Shown here one piece after another: positions 38,073 through 46,938 of a stretch of DNA of 64,000 nucleotides. Numbering within the stretch: the stretch's first letter is position 1; every line of letters starts with the position of its first letter. Under the pieces are notes generated by a model, which was given only the letters and a program-made list of their open reading frames with translations, was not told the origin of the DNA and did not search any database. The position numbers and the translations under genes are program-made. Source of the DNA: Phycisphaerae bacterium (lineage in GTDB: Bacteria; Planctomycetota; Phycisphaerae; Phycisphaerales; SM1A02); the NCBI GenBank assembly GCA_002702575.1, contig PAAJ01000016.1, positions 1 through 64,000 on the forward strand. The letters run 5' to 3'.

Positions 38073-40130
38073 TCAGTCCGTCACAGATTCGATCTTGGGT
38101 CGCATCCGCTGGACGGGTTCGACACCGGTACTCGATTCGGGAGTGTCACGGAGAACACGGGCGAGTGCCATCACCGGGAAATACAGGCGATACAGGTGAT
38201 ATCTCAGATAGAACACTTTCGGGAAGCCTGTGCCTGTGAACCAGGGTTCCGCCCACGAACCAGCCGGATCACCGTCCGGATTGATCACGGGATCGCTGGC
38301 CTCTGCATCCGACAGCTGCGTCTCGACCAGCCATTCAAGCGCGGCGAGCACGCTGGGATCCTCCGAGCCATAGATGGCATGCAGCGTCATGGCTGCCCAT
38401 GCCGTCTGGGAAGCCGTTGACGGACCGATTCCCTTGAGCGATGGATCCATGTAGGAATCCGCCGACTCGCCGAAGGAACCGTCCGGCTTCTGGACGCTTT
38501 TCAACCACGCACCTGCCCGCTGCACCCAATCCTCGTCGGTACTGACACCACAGCGAATCGGGCCGACGAGTGCCTGCCAGGTTCCGTAGATGTAGTTCAC
38601 ACCCCAACGACCGAACCAGGGGCCAGCCGGATCCTGAGTTCGTCGGACATACTCGACCGCTTTTTGAACCTGCGGATGCTCGATGGTGTAGCCGTACCAC
38701 GAAAGACATTCCAGGCAGCGACCCGTGATGTCCGAACAGGATGGATCCTGCATGGCATTGTGATCGGCGAAGGGGACGTATTCGAGGATCTGACGATGCG
38801 TCGTCTTGTCGAAGGCGGCCCAGCCACCATCATCATTCTGCATGGACAGCATCCACTCGACGCCACGACGTCCGGCTGCACGGTTGCGATCACCACCGGC
38901 TCGATACAACGCCATCGAGACCATGGCGGTGTCATCCACATCCGGATACCAGGCGTTCGCGTATTCGAAGTACCAACCGGAAGCTTCCTCACTGGGCTGG
39001 ACGATGTCCGACCAGTCACCCTTGAACCGGCATTCCTTGCCGCGAAGCCACTCGGTTGCCGCTCGTACGGAGGGATCTCCCTCATCAAGGCCTGCTTCCG
39101 TCAAGGAGTAGAGCGCGATGCCCGTGTCCCAGACCGGACTCAGGCAAGGCTGGATCTTGATCGACTTGCCGCCCGGACGCTCCAGGAAGAAGTCATCCAG
39201 ATCCCGTTCGGCACGTTGGCGAACTTCATGATCCCGCGACCATCCCATGGCATTCAACGCCACCTGAAAATAGACCATCGCGGGAAAGATGGCGCCCAGA
39301 CCTTCCGTCGGTGCAGGTTCGTCCTGGGACGCCCGCTTGAGAATCCAACTGGTGCACTCACGCATGGCTTTTCGCCTGAATGGCGTACCACCCACGTGAT
39401 GCAGCGCTTTGAGGCTGCTGTCGATTCCCTTGAAGAACAGGCGCCAGAAAGTCGGCGCATTGTTTTCACAGGTCAGGCGTCTTCTCTCCCGCTGGTCGAT
39501 GAAGAGTTCATCAATACCCTTCTCAGGGCCAACCTTCCTGGTGGGCCTCAACGTCGTGACAATCGAGAGTGGGAGAATCATTGTCCTGGTCCAGGCACTG
39601 ATCTTCGTGAGATGGAAATAGAACCATCGTGGCAGGAAGATGATTTCCGGTGGAATCGACGGAACAGCGTTCCATGGAACCTGACCCAGGCTGGCAAGGT
39701 AGAACATGGTGAAGGTGTTGCACTTCTCGGCACCCCCACCCTCGAGGATGCAGTTGCGGGCCTTGACCATGTGAGGGGCTTCGGGATCGTCTCCCATCAA
39801 CTTGAGCGCGAAGTAGGCCTTGACCGTCGCACTGAGATCCATCCCCGCCTCGGGATACTGCCCCCATTCGCCAGACGTTCTCTGCTGGTCGCGAAGCCCT
39901 TGGGCAATCTGCTCCAGCCGTTCTCGACCACTCCCATCCACGAATGGCTGATCTTCCTGGCCGAGAATGAACTTCATCAGGAGATATTCGCTCTCCAGGA
40001 TCGAATCACCCTCGAGCTCGGCGCACCAGTGACCATCCGAATTCTGCAGATGTCGCAGCGCAGCGACACCACGAGCAAGCGATTTTCGAAATCGGCTGAT
40101 CGAACTCGTCTGTTCGTTGGTATCGGGCAT
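38073..40130 (-). CDS. shc: Squalene-hopene cyclase
   Basis: The start is set at MPDTNEQTSSISRF with a GGAAGGA site; the listed ORF is 50 codons longer. The 685-residue terpene cyclase has the catalytic DVDDTAM (DxDD) motif and several QW repeats such as QNDDGGWAAFD and VQKPDGSFGES. The N-terminal RGVAALRHLQNSDGHWCAELEGD and the WNAVPSIPPEIIFLPRWFYFHL segments are typical of SHC. It makes hopene/hopanol for membrane hopanoids. It is not in a hopanoid cluster here. The TACAAT -10 candidate at 40169-40174 gives a 38-nt leader. Confidence 0.96.
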   Translation of the reverse strand: MPDTNEQTSSISRFRKSLARGVAALRHLQNSDGHWCAELEGDSILESEYLLMKFILGQEDQPFVDGSGRERLEQIAQGLRDQQRTSGEWGQYPEAGMDLSATVKAYFALKLMGDDPEAPHMVKARNCILEGGGAEKCNTFTMFYLASLGQVPWNAVPSIPPEIIFLPRWFYFHLTKISAWTRTMILPLSIVTTLRPTRKVGPEKGIDELFIDQRERRRLTCENNAPTFWRLFFKGIDSSLKALHHVGGTPFRRKAMRECTSWILKRASQDEPAPTEGLGAIFPAMVYFQVALNAMGWSRDHEVRQRAERDLDDFFLERPGGKSIKIQPCLSPVWDTGIALYSLTEAGLDEGDPSVRAATEWLRGKECRFKGDWSDIVQPSEEASGWYFEYANAWYPDVDDTAMVSMALYRAGGDRNRAAGRRGVEWMLSMQNDDGGWAAFDKTTHRQILEYVPFADHNAMQDPSCSDITGRCLECLSWYGYTIEHPQVQKAVEYVRRTQDPAGPWFGRWGVNYIYGTWQALVGPIRCGVSTDEDWVQRAGAWLKSVQKPDGSFGESADSYMDPSLKGIGPSTASQTAWAAMTLHAIYGSEDPSVLAALEWLVETQLSDAEASDPVINPDGDPAGSWAEPWFTGTGFPKVFYLRYHLYRLYFPVMALARVLRDTPESSTGVEPVQRMRPKIESVTD

Positions 40131-40168
40131 GATGGTCCTTCCCCCCGGGCTTCTTCTGCGAAGGTGCC

Positions 40169-40174
40169 ATTGTA
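40169..40174 (-). promoter_or_regulatory. Candidate -10 box of shc
   Basis: TACAAT on the minus strand, about 38 nt upstream of the shc ATG, leaving a normal leader with a ribosome binding site. It contrasts with the leaderless pattern of the divergent FIST gene. Confidence 0.4.
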
Positions 40175-40200
40175 GCCACACGGGCATGCCACTTCGAGGG

Positions 40201-40206
40201 TAGCAT
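40201..40206 (+). promoter_or_regulatory. Candidate -10 box of leaderless FIST gene
   Basis: TAGCAT lies 7 nt before the ATG at 40214. No ribosome binding site is visible upstream of that ATG. Confidence 0.4.
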
Positions 40207-40213
40207 CGCTCGA

Positions 40214-41431
40214 ATGCTCTCCTGGTCGACATCCGATCCCGTTCCCGGTGGCTGGGCTGGTGCCTCGGCAACCAGCGCACACCCGGATACCGTCACGGCT
40301 GCCACCGAGGTGGCCGACACACTGCATGACCGGTTCGGAACCCAACCCGACCTGATGATCGCCTTCGGCAGTTTCCAGCATGTGGCGGCATTCACGGATG
40401 CCATGAACACCATTCGAAGAACGCTTCAGCCTCGTTGCCTTCTTGGAACGACCGCGGAATCCATCCTCGGTGATGATGTGGAACTCGACGGTGTCTCGGG
40501 TCTGACCGCCATGGCGTTACGACTTCCGGAAGTCCGGATCACACCCTGGCGAAGCACACCGACTCATCCCCTTCCCTTGTCGCGACCGGATGAACTGCCG
40601 GAACGTCTTGGTATCGAACATGACACCAAGTGCATGATCCTGCTTGCCGATCCGTTCACCACCCCCACCCATCGAACACTGCAGACCATCTCGAAATGCC
40701 CTGAAGACGGATCGCCCATACCGATTGTCGGCGGGCTTGCTTCCGGTGGCTCCCGGCCGGGTATCAATCGACTGGTTCTGGATGACACCTTCCAGACATC
40801 CGGTGCCGTCGGGGTCACCTTGAGCGGACGCCTTGAGTGTGATGTGATTGTTTCGCAGGGATGTCGCCCGGTCGGCAAGCCCATGGTCGTTACCGGTGTG
40901 AAGGATCAGCATGTGATCACCGAACTCGGTGGTGTGCCCGCCCTGGCCCAGCTGCAGTCCACGGCCCAGTCTCTGTCCAAGCAGGACCGCGATCTGCTCG
41001 AGAAGGGACTCTTGATCGGGCTTGTCGTTGATGAACATCGAAATCACTTCGGTCGAGGAGATTTTCTGGTTCGATCGGTGCTTGGTGCGAACCAGGCGGA
41101 TGGCAGCCTTTCGATCGGTGCGGTCATTCGCCCCGGGCAGACCATCCAGTTCCAGGTTCGTGATGCCCAAGCCGCTCATGAGGATCTGCAACTGCTCCTC
41201 GACGGGCAGCAATTGGCCGGCGATCCGCTTGCCGCCATGCTGGTGACCTGCAATGGTCGAGGCAAATCACTCTTCGGAACGCCTGGTCACGACATCGCCA
41301 TGACACGTCGCCGACTCAACGAGCCACCAATCGCAGGATTCTTCGCTGCGGGTGAACTGGGTCCCATCGGCGGTGAAAGTTATCTGCATGGTCACACTGC
41401 GGTCCTGACGGTGTTCCGGCCCGGTATGTGA
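40214..41431 (+). CDS. FIST N- and C-domain signalling/sensory protein
   Basis: The 405-residue protein fits the FIST family. The N-terminal FIST_N region has PDLMIAFGSFQH, LLGTTAESILGDDVELDG and PIVGGLASGG; the C-terminal FIST_C region has LLIGLVVDEHRNHFGRGDFLVRSVLG and CNGRGKSLFGTPGHDI. It ends with the conserved AGFFAAGELGPIGGESYLHGHTAVLTVF. FIST proteins are proposed to bind small ligands such as amino acids and often accompany signal transduction proteins. Here no output domain or kinase is adjacent. An ABC exporter follows 27 nt downstream and may be co-transcribed. Confidence 0.9.
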   Translation: MLSWSTSDPVPGGWAGASATSAHPDTVTAATEVADTLHDRFGTQPDLMIAFGSFQHVAAFTDAMNTIRRTLQPRCLLGTTAESILGDDVELDGVSGLTAMALRLPEVRITPWRSTPTHPLPLSRPDELPERLGIEHDTKCMILLADPFTTPTHRTLQTISKCPEDGSPIPIVGGLASGGSRPGINRLVLDDTFQTSGAVGVTLSGRLECDVIVSQGCRPVGKPMVVTGVKDQHVITELGGVPALAQLQSTAQSLSKQDRDLLEKGLLIGLVVDEHRNHFGRGDFLVRSVLGANQADGSLSIGAVIRPGQTIQFQVRDAQAAHEDLQLLLDGQQLAGDPLAAMLVTCNGRGKSLFGTPGHDIAMTRRRLNEPPIAGFFAAGELGPIGGESYLHGHTAVLTVFRPGM

Positions 41432-41458
41432 TTCCGTACTCCATCAAAGAACTTCATC

Positions 41459-43459
41459 GTGACCAAATCCTCCGAGACATCCCTGGAAACCGATCAGCCT
41501 CTGCAGAGAGGCTCCAGCAGCCTTCGATTCAAGAGGTACAAGAAATCGCATCGTGCGAAAATCAAGCAGCAACGCACGGATCGCACGTATGTGACTTTTC
41601 GCGGTACATCCCGCAGCATGAAGCGAACGCGTTCGGCGATCAGTCTGTTCCGCACATTTGTTTCCATGCTTGGTCGACGCCGCAGAACGCTTGTCTTCGC
41701 ACTGACGATTCTGTCGATCTCGACCATTCTGGCCCTGATCCCACCAGCTGCGACCAAACTGGTCATCGACTACGCCTTCACTGGTGATTCACTCCCAGCA
41801 AGCGTCTCGGCCTGGGTTCCCGATTCCTGGCAACTCGATGATCATCCAAAGCGACTGCTTCTGACCATCGCGATTGCCCTGGTCATCGTCGCCTTCGCAA
41901 GTGTGGCCTGTGGTCTGACCGGTCGATGGCAGGCCACCAAGGCCACCCGAACCCTCGCCGTCGCCTTGCGCAAGAAGGTCTTTGACCATGCCGTCAGGTT
42001 GCCCCTGAACCGGATCAGCGAACTTCGATCCGGCGGCGTCGCGAGTCTTCTTCGGGAAGATGCCGGCGGGATCGCCGAACTCATCTTCGGCATGATCTAC
42101 AACCCATGGCGAGCCATCATCCAGTTGGCCGGCATCCTCGTGATCCTGGCCTTCACCGACTGGCGATTGCTGCTGGGTGCGCTGGTGCTGCTTCCCATGG
42201 TCTGGTTCACACATCGGACCTGGATCGGTCGCATTCGACCGTTGTATCGAGACATCCGCGCACAACGCTCGAACATCGATGCGCATGCCACCGAAGTGTT
42301 CTCGGGGATGCGGGTCGTTCGGGCCTTCGGTCGTGATCGTTCCGAAACCTCACGATTCACATCCGGCAATCACATGCTGGCACGCCAGGAAATCCATGCG
42401 TGGTGGTGGTCGCGCATCACCGAGACGACATGGGCCCTGGCCATTCCGATTGCCAGTGCCGCCCTGCTCCTCTACGGAGGCACTCAGGTGCTCGAGGGCA
42501 CCATCACGATCGGTGATCTCGTCATGTTCCTGACCTACCTGGTCCTGCTGCTGGGTCCGATCGAAACACTGGCCTCCAGTGCGACGTCCTTCCAGACCAA
42601 TCTTGCCGGGCTCGATCGCGTGCTCGATCTGCTCGATGAACAGCGTGAGCTCCCGGATCGTGAACAGGCCCTTCAGCTTGACATGGCCAACGCTCAAGGT
42701 TGCATCGAGATCACGGATCTGGGCTTCACGTATCCGCGTGCGACCGAACCCGTCCTGCACGACATCAGCTTCACGGCACAACCCGGTCAACTGATCGCCT
42801 TCATCGGCGCTTCGGGTGCCGGCAAGACCACCTTGTGCAATCTGATTGCCCGCTTCTACGATCCGACTTTGGGTTCGATCCAGATTGATGGTGTCGACCT
42901 TCGCGACATCAGGCTGGACAGCTACCGCAATCTGATCGGCATCGTGGAACAGGATGTCTTTCTCTTCGATGGCACGATTCGGGACAACATCGCCTTTGGT
43001 CGTCGAGGCGCGAGTGATGCAGAGGTCCGGTCAGCAGCGGAAGCCGCCAATGCACTGGAGTTCATCGAGGACACGCCGCAAGGCTTCGACACGTTGATCG
43101 GCGAACGTGGTGTCCGGCTCTCCGGTGGCCAGCGACAGCGGCTGGCCATTGCCCGCGCGATCCTGGCCAATCCGCGGATCCTGATCCTGGATGAAGCGAC
43201 CAGCAACCTCGACACGCAAAGTGAACGACTGATCCAGTCATCGATCGATCAACTGCTCGAGAACCGCACGACCTTTGCCATTGCACATCGCCTCTCGACG
43301 ATTCGTCATGCGGATCTGATCATCGTTCTCGAAGGTGGCACCATCGTCGCCCAGGGCACCCATGACTCCCTGTTGGAATCGAACGATCACTATCGCGACA
43401 TGGTCGCGGCCCAGACGGCCAAGGCCGAACGCCCCGTTCCTTCAGTTTCTAAGGAGTAG
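41459..43459 (+). CDS. ABC exporter, fused permease-ATPase (MsbA/type 1 exporter class)
   Basis: The 666 residues start with an unusual basic N-terminus of about 70 residues (FKRYKKSHRAKIKQQRTDR). The six-helix exporter TM domain (about 75-370) follows. The ATPase has Walker A GASGAGKTT, signature LSGGQRQRLAIARAI, Walker B ILILDEATSNLD and the H-loop IAHRLST. Substrates of such half-transporters include lipid A-core and drugs; a dimer is expected. The start is GTG. It lies 27 nt after the FIST gene. The last codons overlap the dockerin-metalloprotease gene on the opposite strand by 11 bp. Confidence 0.92.
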   Translation: MTKSSETSLETDQPLQRGSSSLRFKRYKKSHRAKIKQQRTDRTYVTFRGTSRSMKRTRSAISLFRTFVSMLGRRRRTLVFALTILSISTILALIPPAATKLVIDYAFTGDSLPASVSAWVPDSWQLDDHPKRLLLTIAIALVIVAFASVACGLTGRWQATKATRTLAVALRKKVFDHAVRLPLNRISELRSGGVASLLREDAGGIAELIFGMIYNPWRAIIQLAGILVILAFTDWRLLLGALVLLPMVWFTHRTWIGRIRPLYRDIRAQRSNIDAHATEVFSGMRVVRAFGRDRSETSRFTSGNHMLARQEIHAWWWSRITETTWALAIPIASAALLLYGGTQVLEGTITIGDLVMFLTYLVLLLGPIETLASSATSFQTNLAGLDRVLDLLDEQRELPDREQALQLDMANAQGCIEITDLGFTYPRATEPVLHDISFTAQPGQLIAFIGASGAGKTTLCNLIARFYDPTLGSIQIDGVDLRDIRLDSYRNLIGIVEQDVFLFDGTIRDNIAFGRRGASDAEVRSAAEAANALEFIEDTPQGFDTLIGERGVRLSGGQRQRLAIARAILANPRILILDEATSNLDTQSERLIQSSIDQLLENRTTFAIAHRLSTIRHADLIIVLEGGTIVAQGTHDSLLESNDHYRDMVAAQTAKAERPVPSVSKE

Positions 43460-45350
43460 GCGCTTCTCGCTCGATCGTGACTCGATAGCCGTAGCGTTGA
43501 TAGCTTGAGAAGTGATCCGGAACCGAGACGATGACCAGATAGACTTCGCTTTGCGTGGCGGTGACATTCACCGTACCGCTGCCGTTGAGTGCATCGGTCA
43601 TGTCGATGGACGAGTAGACGGGACCGTCCTCACCCATGACGACGATTCGGCCCATGAAGCGCGACGCTGCGCCTTCAGTGCCGTTGGCATCCCCTTCGAT
43701 CGACATCGTGTACTGGGCAGCCTGACTGTTGTTGATGCGGATGACGTTGTAGGCCCAACCGCGGGGTGCCTGACAATCCGGATCCACCGGTGGTGAATCG
43801 ATGCACGGCTCGAAGGTCCACTGGTCGACGATGTCCACATCGTTGATCTCGGCGATGTAGGGATGGGCGTTCTCCGGATCACCGACCCATTTGGCTTCCG
43901 CAATGGCACGCTCCACCTGTTCCGGTGTCAGGTAGTCGAGTCCACCGGTGTTCCGTCCCGCCCAATCGGCGAACTTGGTTCGGAAGGCTTCAGCGCCGAT
44001 CTGCTGGGACAGGTAGGCCTGCGGACTCAGTTCCGTACCGGTGTAGAACCCGTTGGTGATGATGGCGGGATCGACACCAGCTTCCTTCTCGAGGTAGTAG
44101 AGAAGCGTGTGCATTCCGTACTGTCGCACCTGGTAGTACCAGTCCGTTGGATCACCCGGTGCTTCGTTGCTGAAGCTGTGCCAGAGCGCCAGTTGCGGAT
44201 TGGCCGTGATGGCGGCGGCTTCGATGAAGGCGTTCACATCACCGGGCATGTTGGAAGCGGCATACCACTGGGCACTGCTTTCGATGTACCACTGGCTGTC
44301 ACCGGCATAGGCGAATCCCGGTGAACTGGCCTGATACTGAAAGATGTGGAATCCCTCGTGGAAGGTGTTCGCCGGATCGGTGTTGAGGCCGGCGGGCAGC
44401 GTGAGGAAGGGCATGCCGTTGCTGTCGGTGCCCTGCCCGTTCACCCAACCTTCGGGGAAGTCGTCGTTGGCACCGTGATGCACGTAGATGTTGTAGAAGA
44501 AGCAGGATTCCGGATTGGGCGGGTCACGCATGCCCAGATTCAAGAGGCAATCATCACGGACCGCATTGAACTGCTCGAACATGATCGGCGCATCATCGGT
44601 GTGATCGAATTGCGGCGCCCACCAGATGGCGAAAATTCCATCGGTCACGACGACCGGTGGTTCCGGCAGTTCAAACGTGTTGTTGAGCACGTAGGACGTG
44701 GCGCACTGACCCCATTCGGAGATCACCAGAAGCATATCCAGCACGCCGACTGTGCAGTCGAAGTCAAGATCGCCTGTTCCACCTGGCTGACCCCAGTTTG
44801 CCAGGACGGCCAGGATGTCATCCGCGTTGACCTGGGTGTCGAGGTTGGTATCGGCCGGGCAGTCGCAGGGGTTTTCCTGTGGTTCGATGGAAAGCGTTGC
44901 CATTCCAGGGCCGCCTTCATCGACGGAGTAGCCACCGATGCGAAACAGATATTCGATTCCAGCGGTGGCGATGAAATCAACTTCGGAGTGATACACCTGA
45001 CATGATGGATCGTTCTCCGTATCACCGTTGCAGGCGAGATAGGTCAACGCGTCGCAGTCACACTGCAGGTTCGAGTAGACCATGATGCTGGTATCGAATG
45101 AACCTGGTGCGCAGGTCGAGAGCGTGATCAGCCCATCGACATCGGGTGTGTAGGACATCCAGATGTCGCGGCTCATCTCCCCCATGTAGACACAATTGCC
45201 TTCGACCGGCAGCGTGCCGTCTGCATGGTTGGATGTGTTGAAGATGCTGGACCCCGGCTGGATGGCGATGGCCGTATCACAGTCTTCGCCAGCGAGTCCG
45301 GTGGATGGGCTGCTCAAGAGGAGGGCCAGAATGGTCGCGATCAGGTTCAT
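43449..45350 (-). CDS. Secreted HExxH metallopeptidase-like protein with internal dockerin
   Basis: The 633 residues start with a signal peptide (MNLIATILALLLSSPSTGLAG). Residues about 22-155 form a Cys-containing pre-peptidase-like beta-sandwich (DCDTAIAIQPG.., IWMSYTPDVDG). About 160-215 is a two-segment dockerin-like unit (ADTNLDTQVNADDILAVLANWG, DLDFDCTVGVLDMLLVISEWGQC), unusual because it is internal. The region from about 330 has TFHEGFHIFQYQ (HExxH) and then WYIESSAQWYAAS with a candidate Glu ligand, suggesting a gluzincin. A C-terminal beta domain follows. It probably acts as an extracellular peptidase. A TATCGT box lies 11 nt upstream of the start. Confidence 0.8.
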   Translation of the reverse strand: MNLIATILALLLSSPSTGLAGEDCDTAIAIQPGSSIFNTSNHADGTLPVEGNCVYMGEMSRDIWMSYTPDVDGLITLSTCAPGSFDTSIMVYSNLQCDCDALTYLACNGDTENDPSCQVYHSEVDFIATAGIEYLFRIGGYSVDEGGPGMATLSIEPQENPCDCPADTNLDTQVNADDILAVLANWGQPGGTGDLDFDCTVGVLDMLLVISEWGQCATSYVLNNTFELPEPPVVVTDGIFAIWWAPQFDHTDDAPIMFEQFNAVRDDCLLNLGMRDPPNPESCFFYNIYVHHGANDDFPEGWVNGQGTDSNGMPFLTLPAGLNTDPANTFHEGFHIFQYQASSPGFAYAGDSQWYIESSAQWYAASNMPGDVNAFIEAAAITANPQLALWHSFSNEAPGDPTDWYYQVRQYGMHTLLYYLEKEAGVDPAIITNGFYTGTELSPQAYLSQQIGAEAFRTKFADWAGRNTGGLDYLTPEQVERAIAEAKWVGDPENAHPYIAEINDVDIVDQWTFEPCIDSPPVDPDCQAPRGWAYNVIRINNSQAAQYTMSIEGDANGTEGAASRFMGRIVVMGEDGPVYSSIDMTDALNGSGTVNVTATQSEVYLVIVSVPDHFSSYQRYGYRVTIEREAPTP

Positions 45351-45501
45351 GGGAGATCTTCACGATACCGCATGGACGGACCGGATCAGTCATCGTCTTG
45401 CCTGAAAAGCCAGGCATGATGGCCTACCGACGTCTGTGAACCACAAATACATGAGCGTGATTCAGATCAGAACGAAGTGAAATGGCCCTGAGAAATCCTA
45501 T

Positions 45502-46860
45502 TCAGGGGCAGGCACCAAAGGCACTGAGCAGGTTCAGAATGTCATCGACGTCGACATCGCCATCATTATCTGAATCCGAACTGCAGGGAGCCGGACAGTC
45601 GGCGCACGTTCCGCCTTCGGTCCAGCTGCCGCCGAGATCGGTGCAGGCCGATTCAGCGATGACCGTGCATCCGATCGTCACGCAGCACGCGCCGGTCGTG
45701 GCTGTGCTTGCACTGGAACTGAAGAAGTAGGCACTGCCGGTATAGTCGTTGGTTACCGGGGCCCCGATCACGCAGGTGTCACCGTCGATGGTGACGCTGC
45801 CGTAGTTGCCCTCGTAGTCACCGTTGATGAGTTCAGCGACCTGGCCCCAGGTTCCGCCGCTCTTGGTGAAGAGGTAGGCACTGCCGCTGCTGAAGATCGT
45901 ATCCGTGGCCCCGATCACGCAGGTGTCACCGTCGATGGCGACGCCGATGCCGAACTGGTAGTAACTGAATCCATCGGGGTCGGAGAGTTTCGCGGCCTGG
46001 CTCCAGGTACCGCCACTCTTGGTGAAGACGTAGGCACTACCGGTATAGGAGTTGGTTCCCAAGGCCCCGATCACGCAGGTGTCACCGTCGATGGCGACGC
46101 TGATGCCGAAGGTGTCACCACTTGCTGCATCCGAGGCAGTGAGTTCAGCGACCTGACTCCAGGTGCCGCCATTCTTGGTGAAGACGAAGGCACTGCCGGT
46201 TTCGGAGCTGGTTCCAGCGGCCCCGATCACGCAGGTGTCACCGTCGATAGCGACGCTGATGCCGAACTGGTCTTCGCTTGCTGCATCCGAGGCAGTGAGT
46301 TCCGCGACCTGACTCCAGGTGCCGCCGGTATTGGTAAAGATGTAGGCACTGCCGCTATAGGAGTTGGTTCCCGGGGCCCCGATCACGCAGGTGTCACCGT
46401 CGATGGCGACGCTGATGCCCAACTGGTCTCCGCTTGCTGCACCAGTGGCGGTGAGTGCCGCGACCTGACTCCAGGTGCCATTGGTACTGGTGAAGACGTA
46501 GGCACTGCCGGTTTCTGAGTTGGATCCAGGGGCACTGATCACGCAGGTGTCACCGTCGATGGCGACTCTGGTGCCGAACCGGTCGTAACTTGCTCCATCA
46601 GTGGCGGTGAGTTCCGCGACCTGGCTCCAGGTGCCATTGGTGTTGGTGAAGACGTATGCACTGCCGGTTTCGGAGTTGGTTCCCTGGGCCCCGATCAAGC
46701 AGGTGTCACCGTCGATGGCGACGCTGGAGCCGAAGTTGCCGCTATCGGGGGCGGTGAGTTCGTTGGAAAGATTGACGGGTAATGGAGCCCAGTCACCGAG
46801 TCCGGTTCCGGCGAAGCTCAGCGACGCAACGGTCGCCACGATGATGGTTCGAATAGTCAT
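45502..46860 (-). CDS. Secreted FG-GAP-like beta-propeller protein with Cys module and dockerin segment
   Basis: The start is at MTIRTIIVATVASLSFAG (signal peptide), preceded by GGGAGAGGG; the listed ORF is longer. Seven repeats of about 52 residues (SVAIDGDTCVIGAPGTNS..GSAYVFT..GTWSQVAEL) match the FG-GAP-like pattern and could close a seven-bladed propeller. They are followed by a Cys-rich module (GACCVTIGCTVIAESACTDLGGSW) and one dockerin-like segment (DSDNDGDVDVDDILNLLSAFGAC). It is probably exported and surface-associated. Repeat units are nearly identical at DNA level. A promoter candidate lies at 46898-46925. Confidence 0.88.
   Translation of the reverse strand: MTIRTIIVATVASLSFAGTGLGDWAPLPVNLSNELTAPDSGNFGSSVAIDGDTCLIGAQGTNSETGSAYVFTNTNGTWSQVAELTATDGASYDRFGTRVAIDGDTCVISAPGSNSETGSAYVFTSTNGTWSQVAALTATGAASGDQLGISVAIDGDTCVIGAPGTNSYSGSAYIFTNTGGTWSQVAELTASDAASEDQFGISVAIDGDTCVIGAAGTSSETGSAFVFTKNGGTWSQVAELTASDAASGDTFGISVAIDGDTCVIGALGTNSYTGSAYVFTKSGGTWSQAAKLSDPDGFSYYQFGIGVAIDGDTCVIGATDTIFSSGSAYLFTKSGGTWGQVAELINGDYEGNYGSVTIDGDTCVIGAPVTNDYTGSAYFFSSSASTATTGACCVTIGCTVIAESACTDLGGSWTEGGTCADCPAPCSSDSDNDGDVDVDDILNLLSAFGACP
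45766..46716. repeat. Seven tandem about 156-bp repeats coding the propeller blades
   Basis: The core GATCACGCAGGTGTCACCGT recurs near 45766, 45913, 46069, 46225, 46379, 46537 and 46693 (the last copy reads CAAGCAGG). The spacing is mostly 154-158 bp, 147 bp for the first interval. The high nucleotide identity suggests recent duplication or gene conversion. Confidence 0.85.
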
Positions 46861-46897
46861 GGATCCCTCTCCCACGGGCACCAGTGCCCAAGCCCCC

Positions 46898-46925
46898 ACT
46901 CTAGAAAACGCAGGGCTGGAATCAA
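46898..46925 (-). promoter_or_regulatory. Sigma-70-like promoter of FG-GAP gene
   Basis: TTGATT and TAGAGT on the minus strand are separated by 16 nt, about 38 nt upstream of the start. The leader contains an inverted repeat GGGCAC-CA-GTGCCC before the ribosome binding site. Confidence 0.45.
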
Positions 46926-46938
46926 TCACATTTCGTGA

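Noticed and set aside
38664-40175. 503-aa plus-strand ORF over squalene-hopene cyclase
   Set aside because: Antisense to conserved QW-repeat and DxDD coding sequence.
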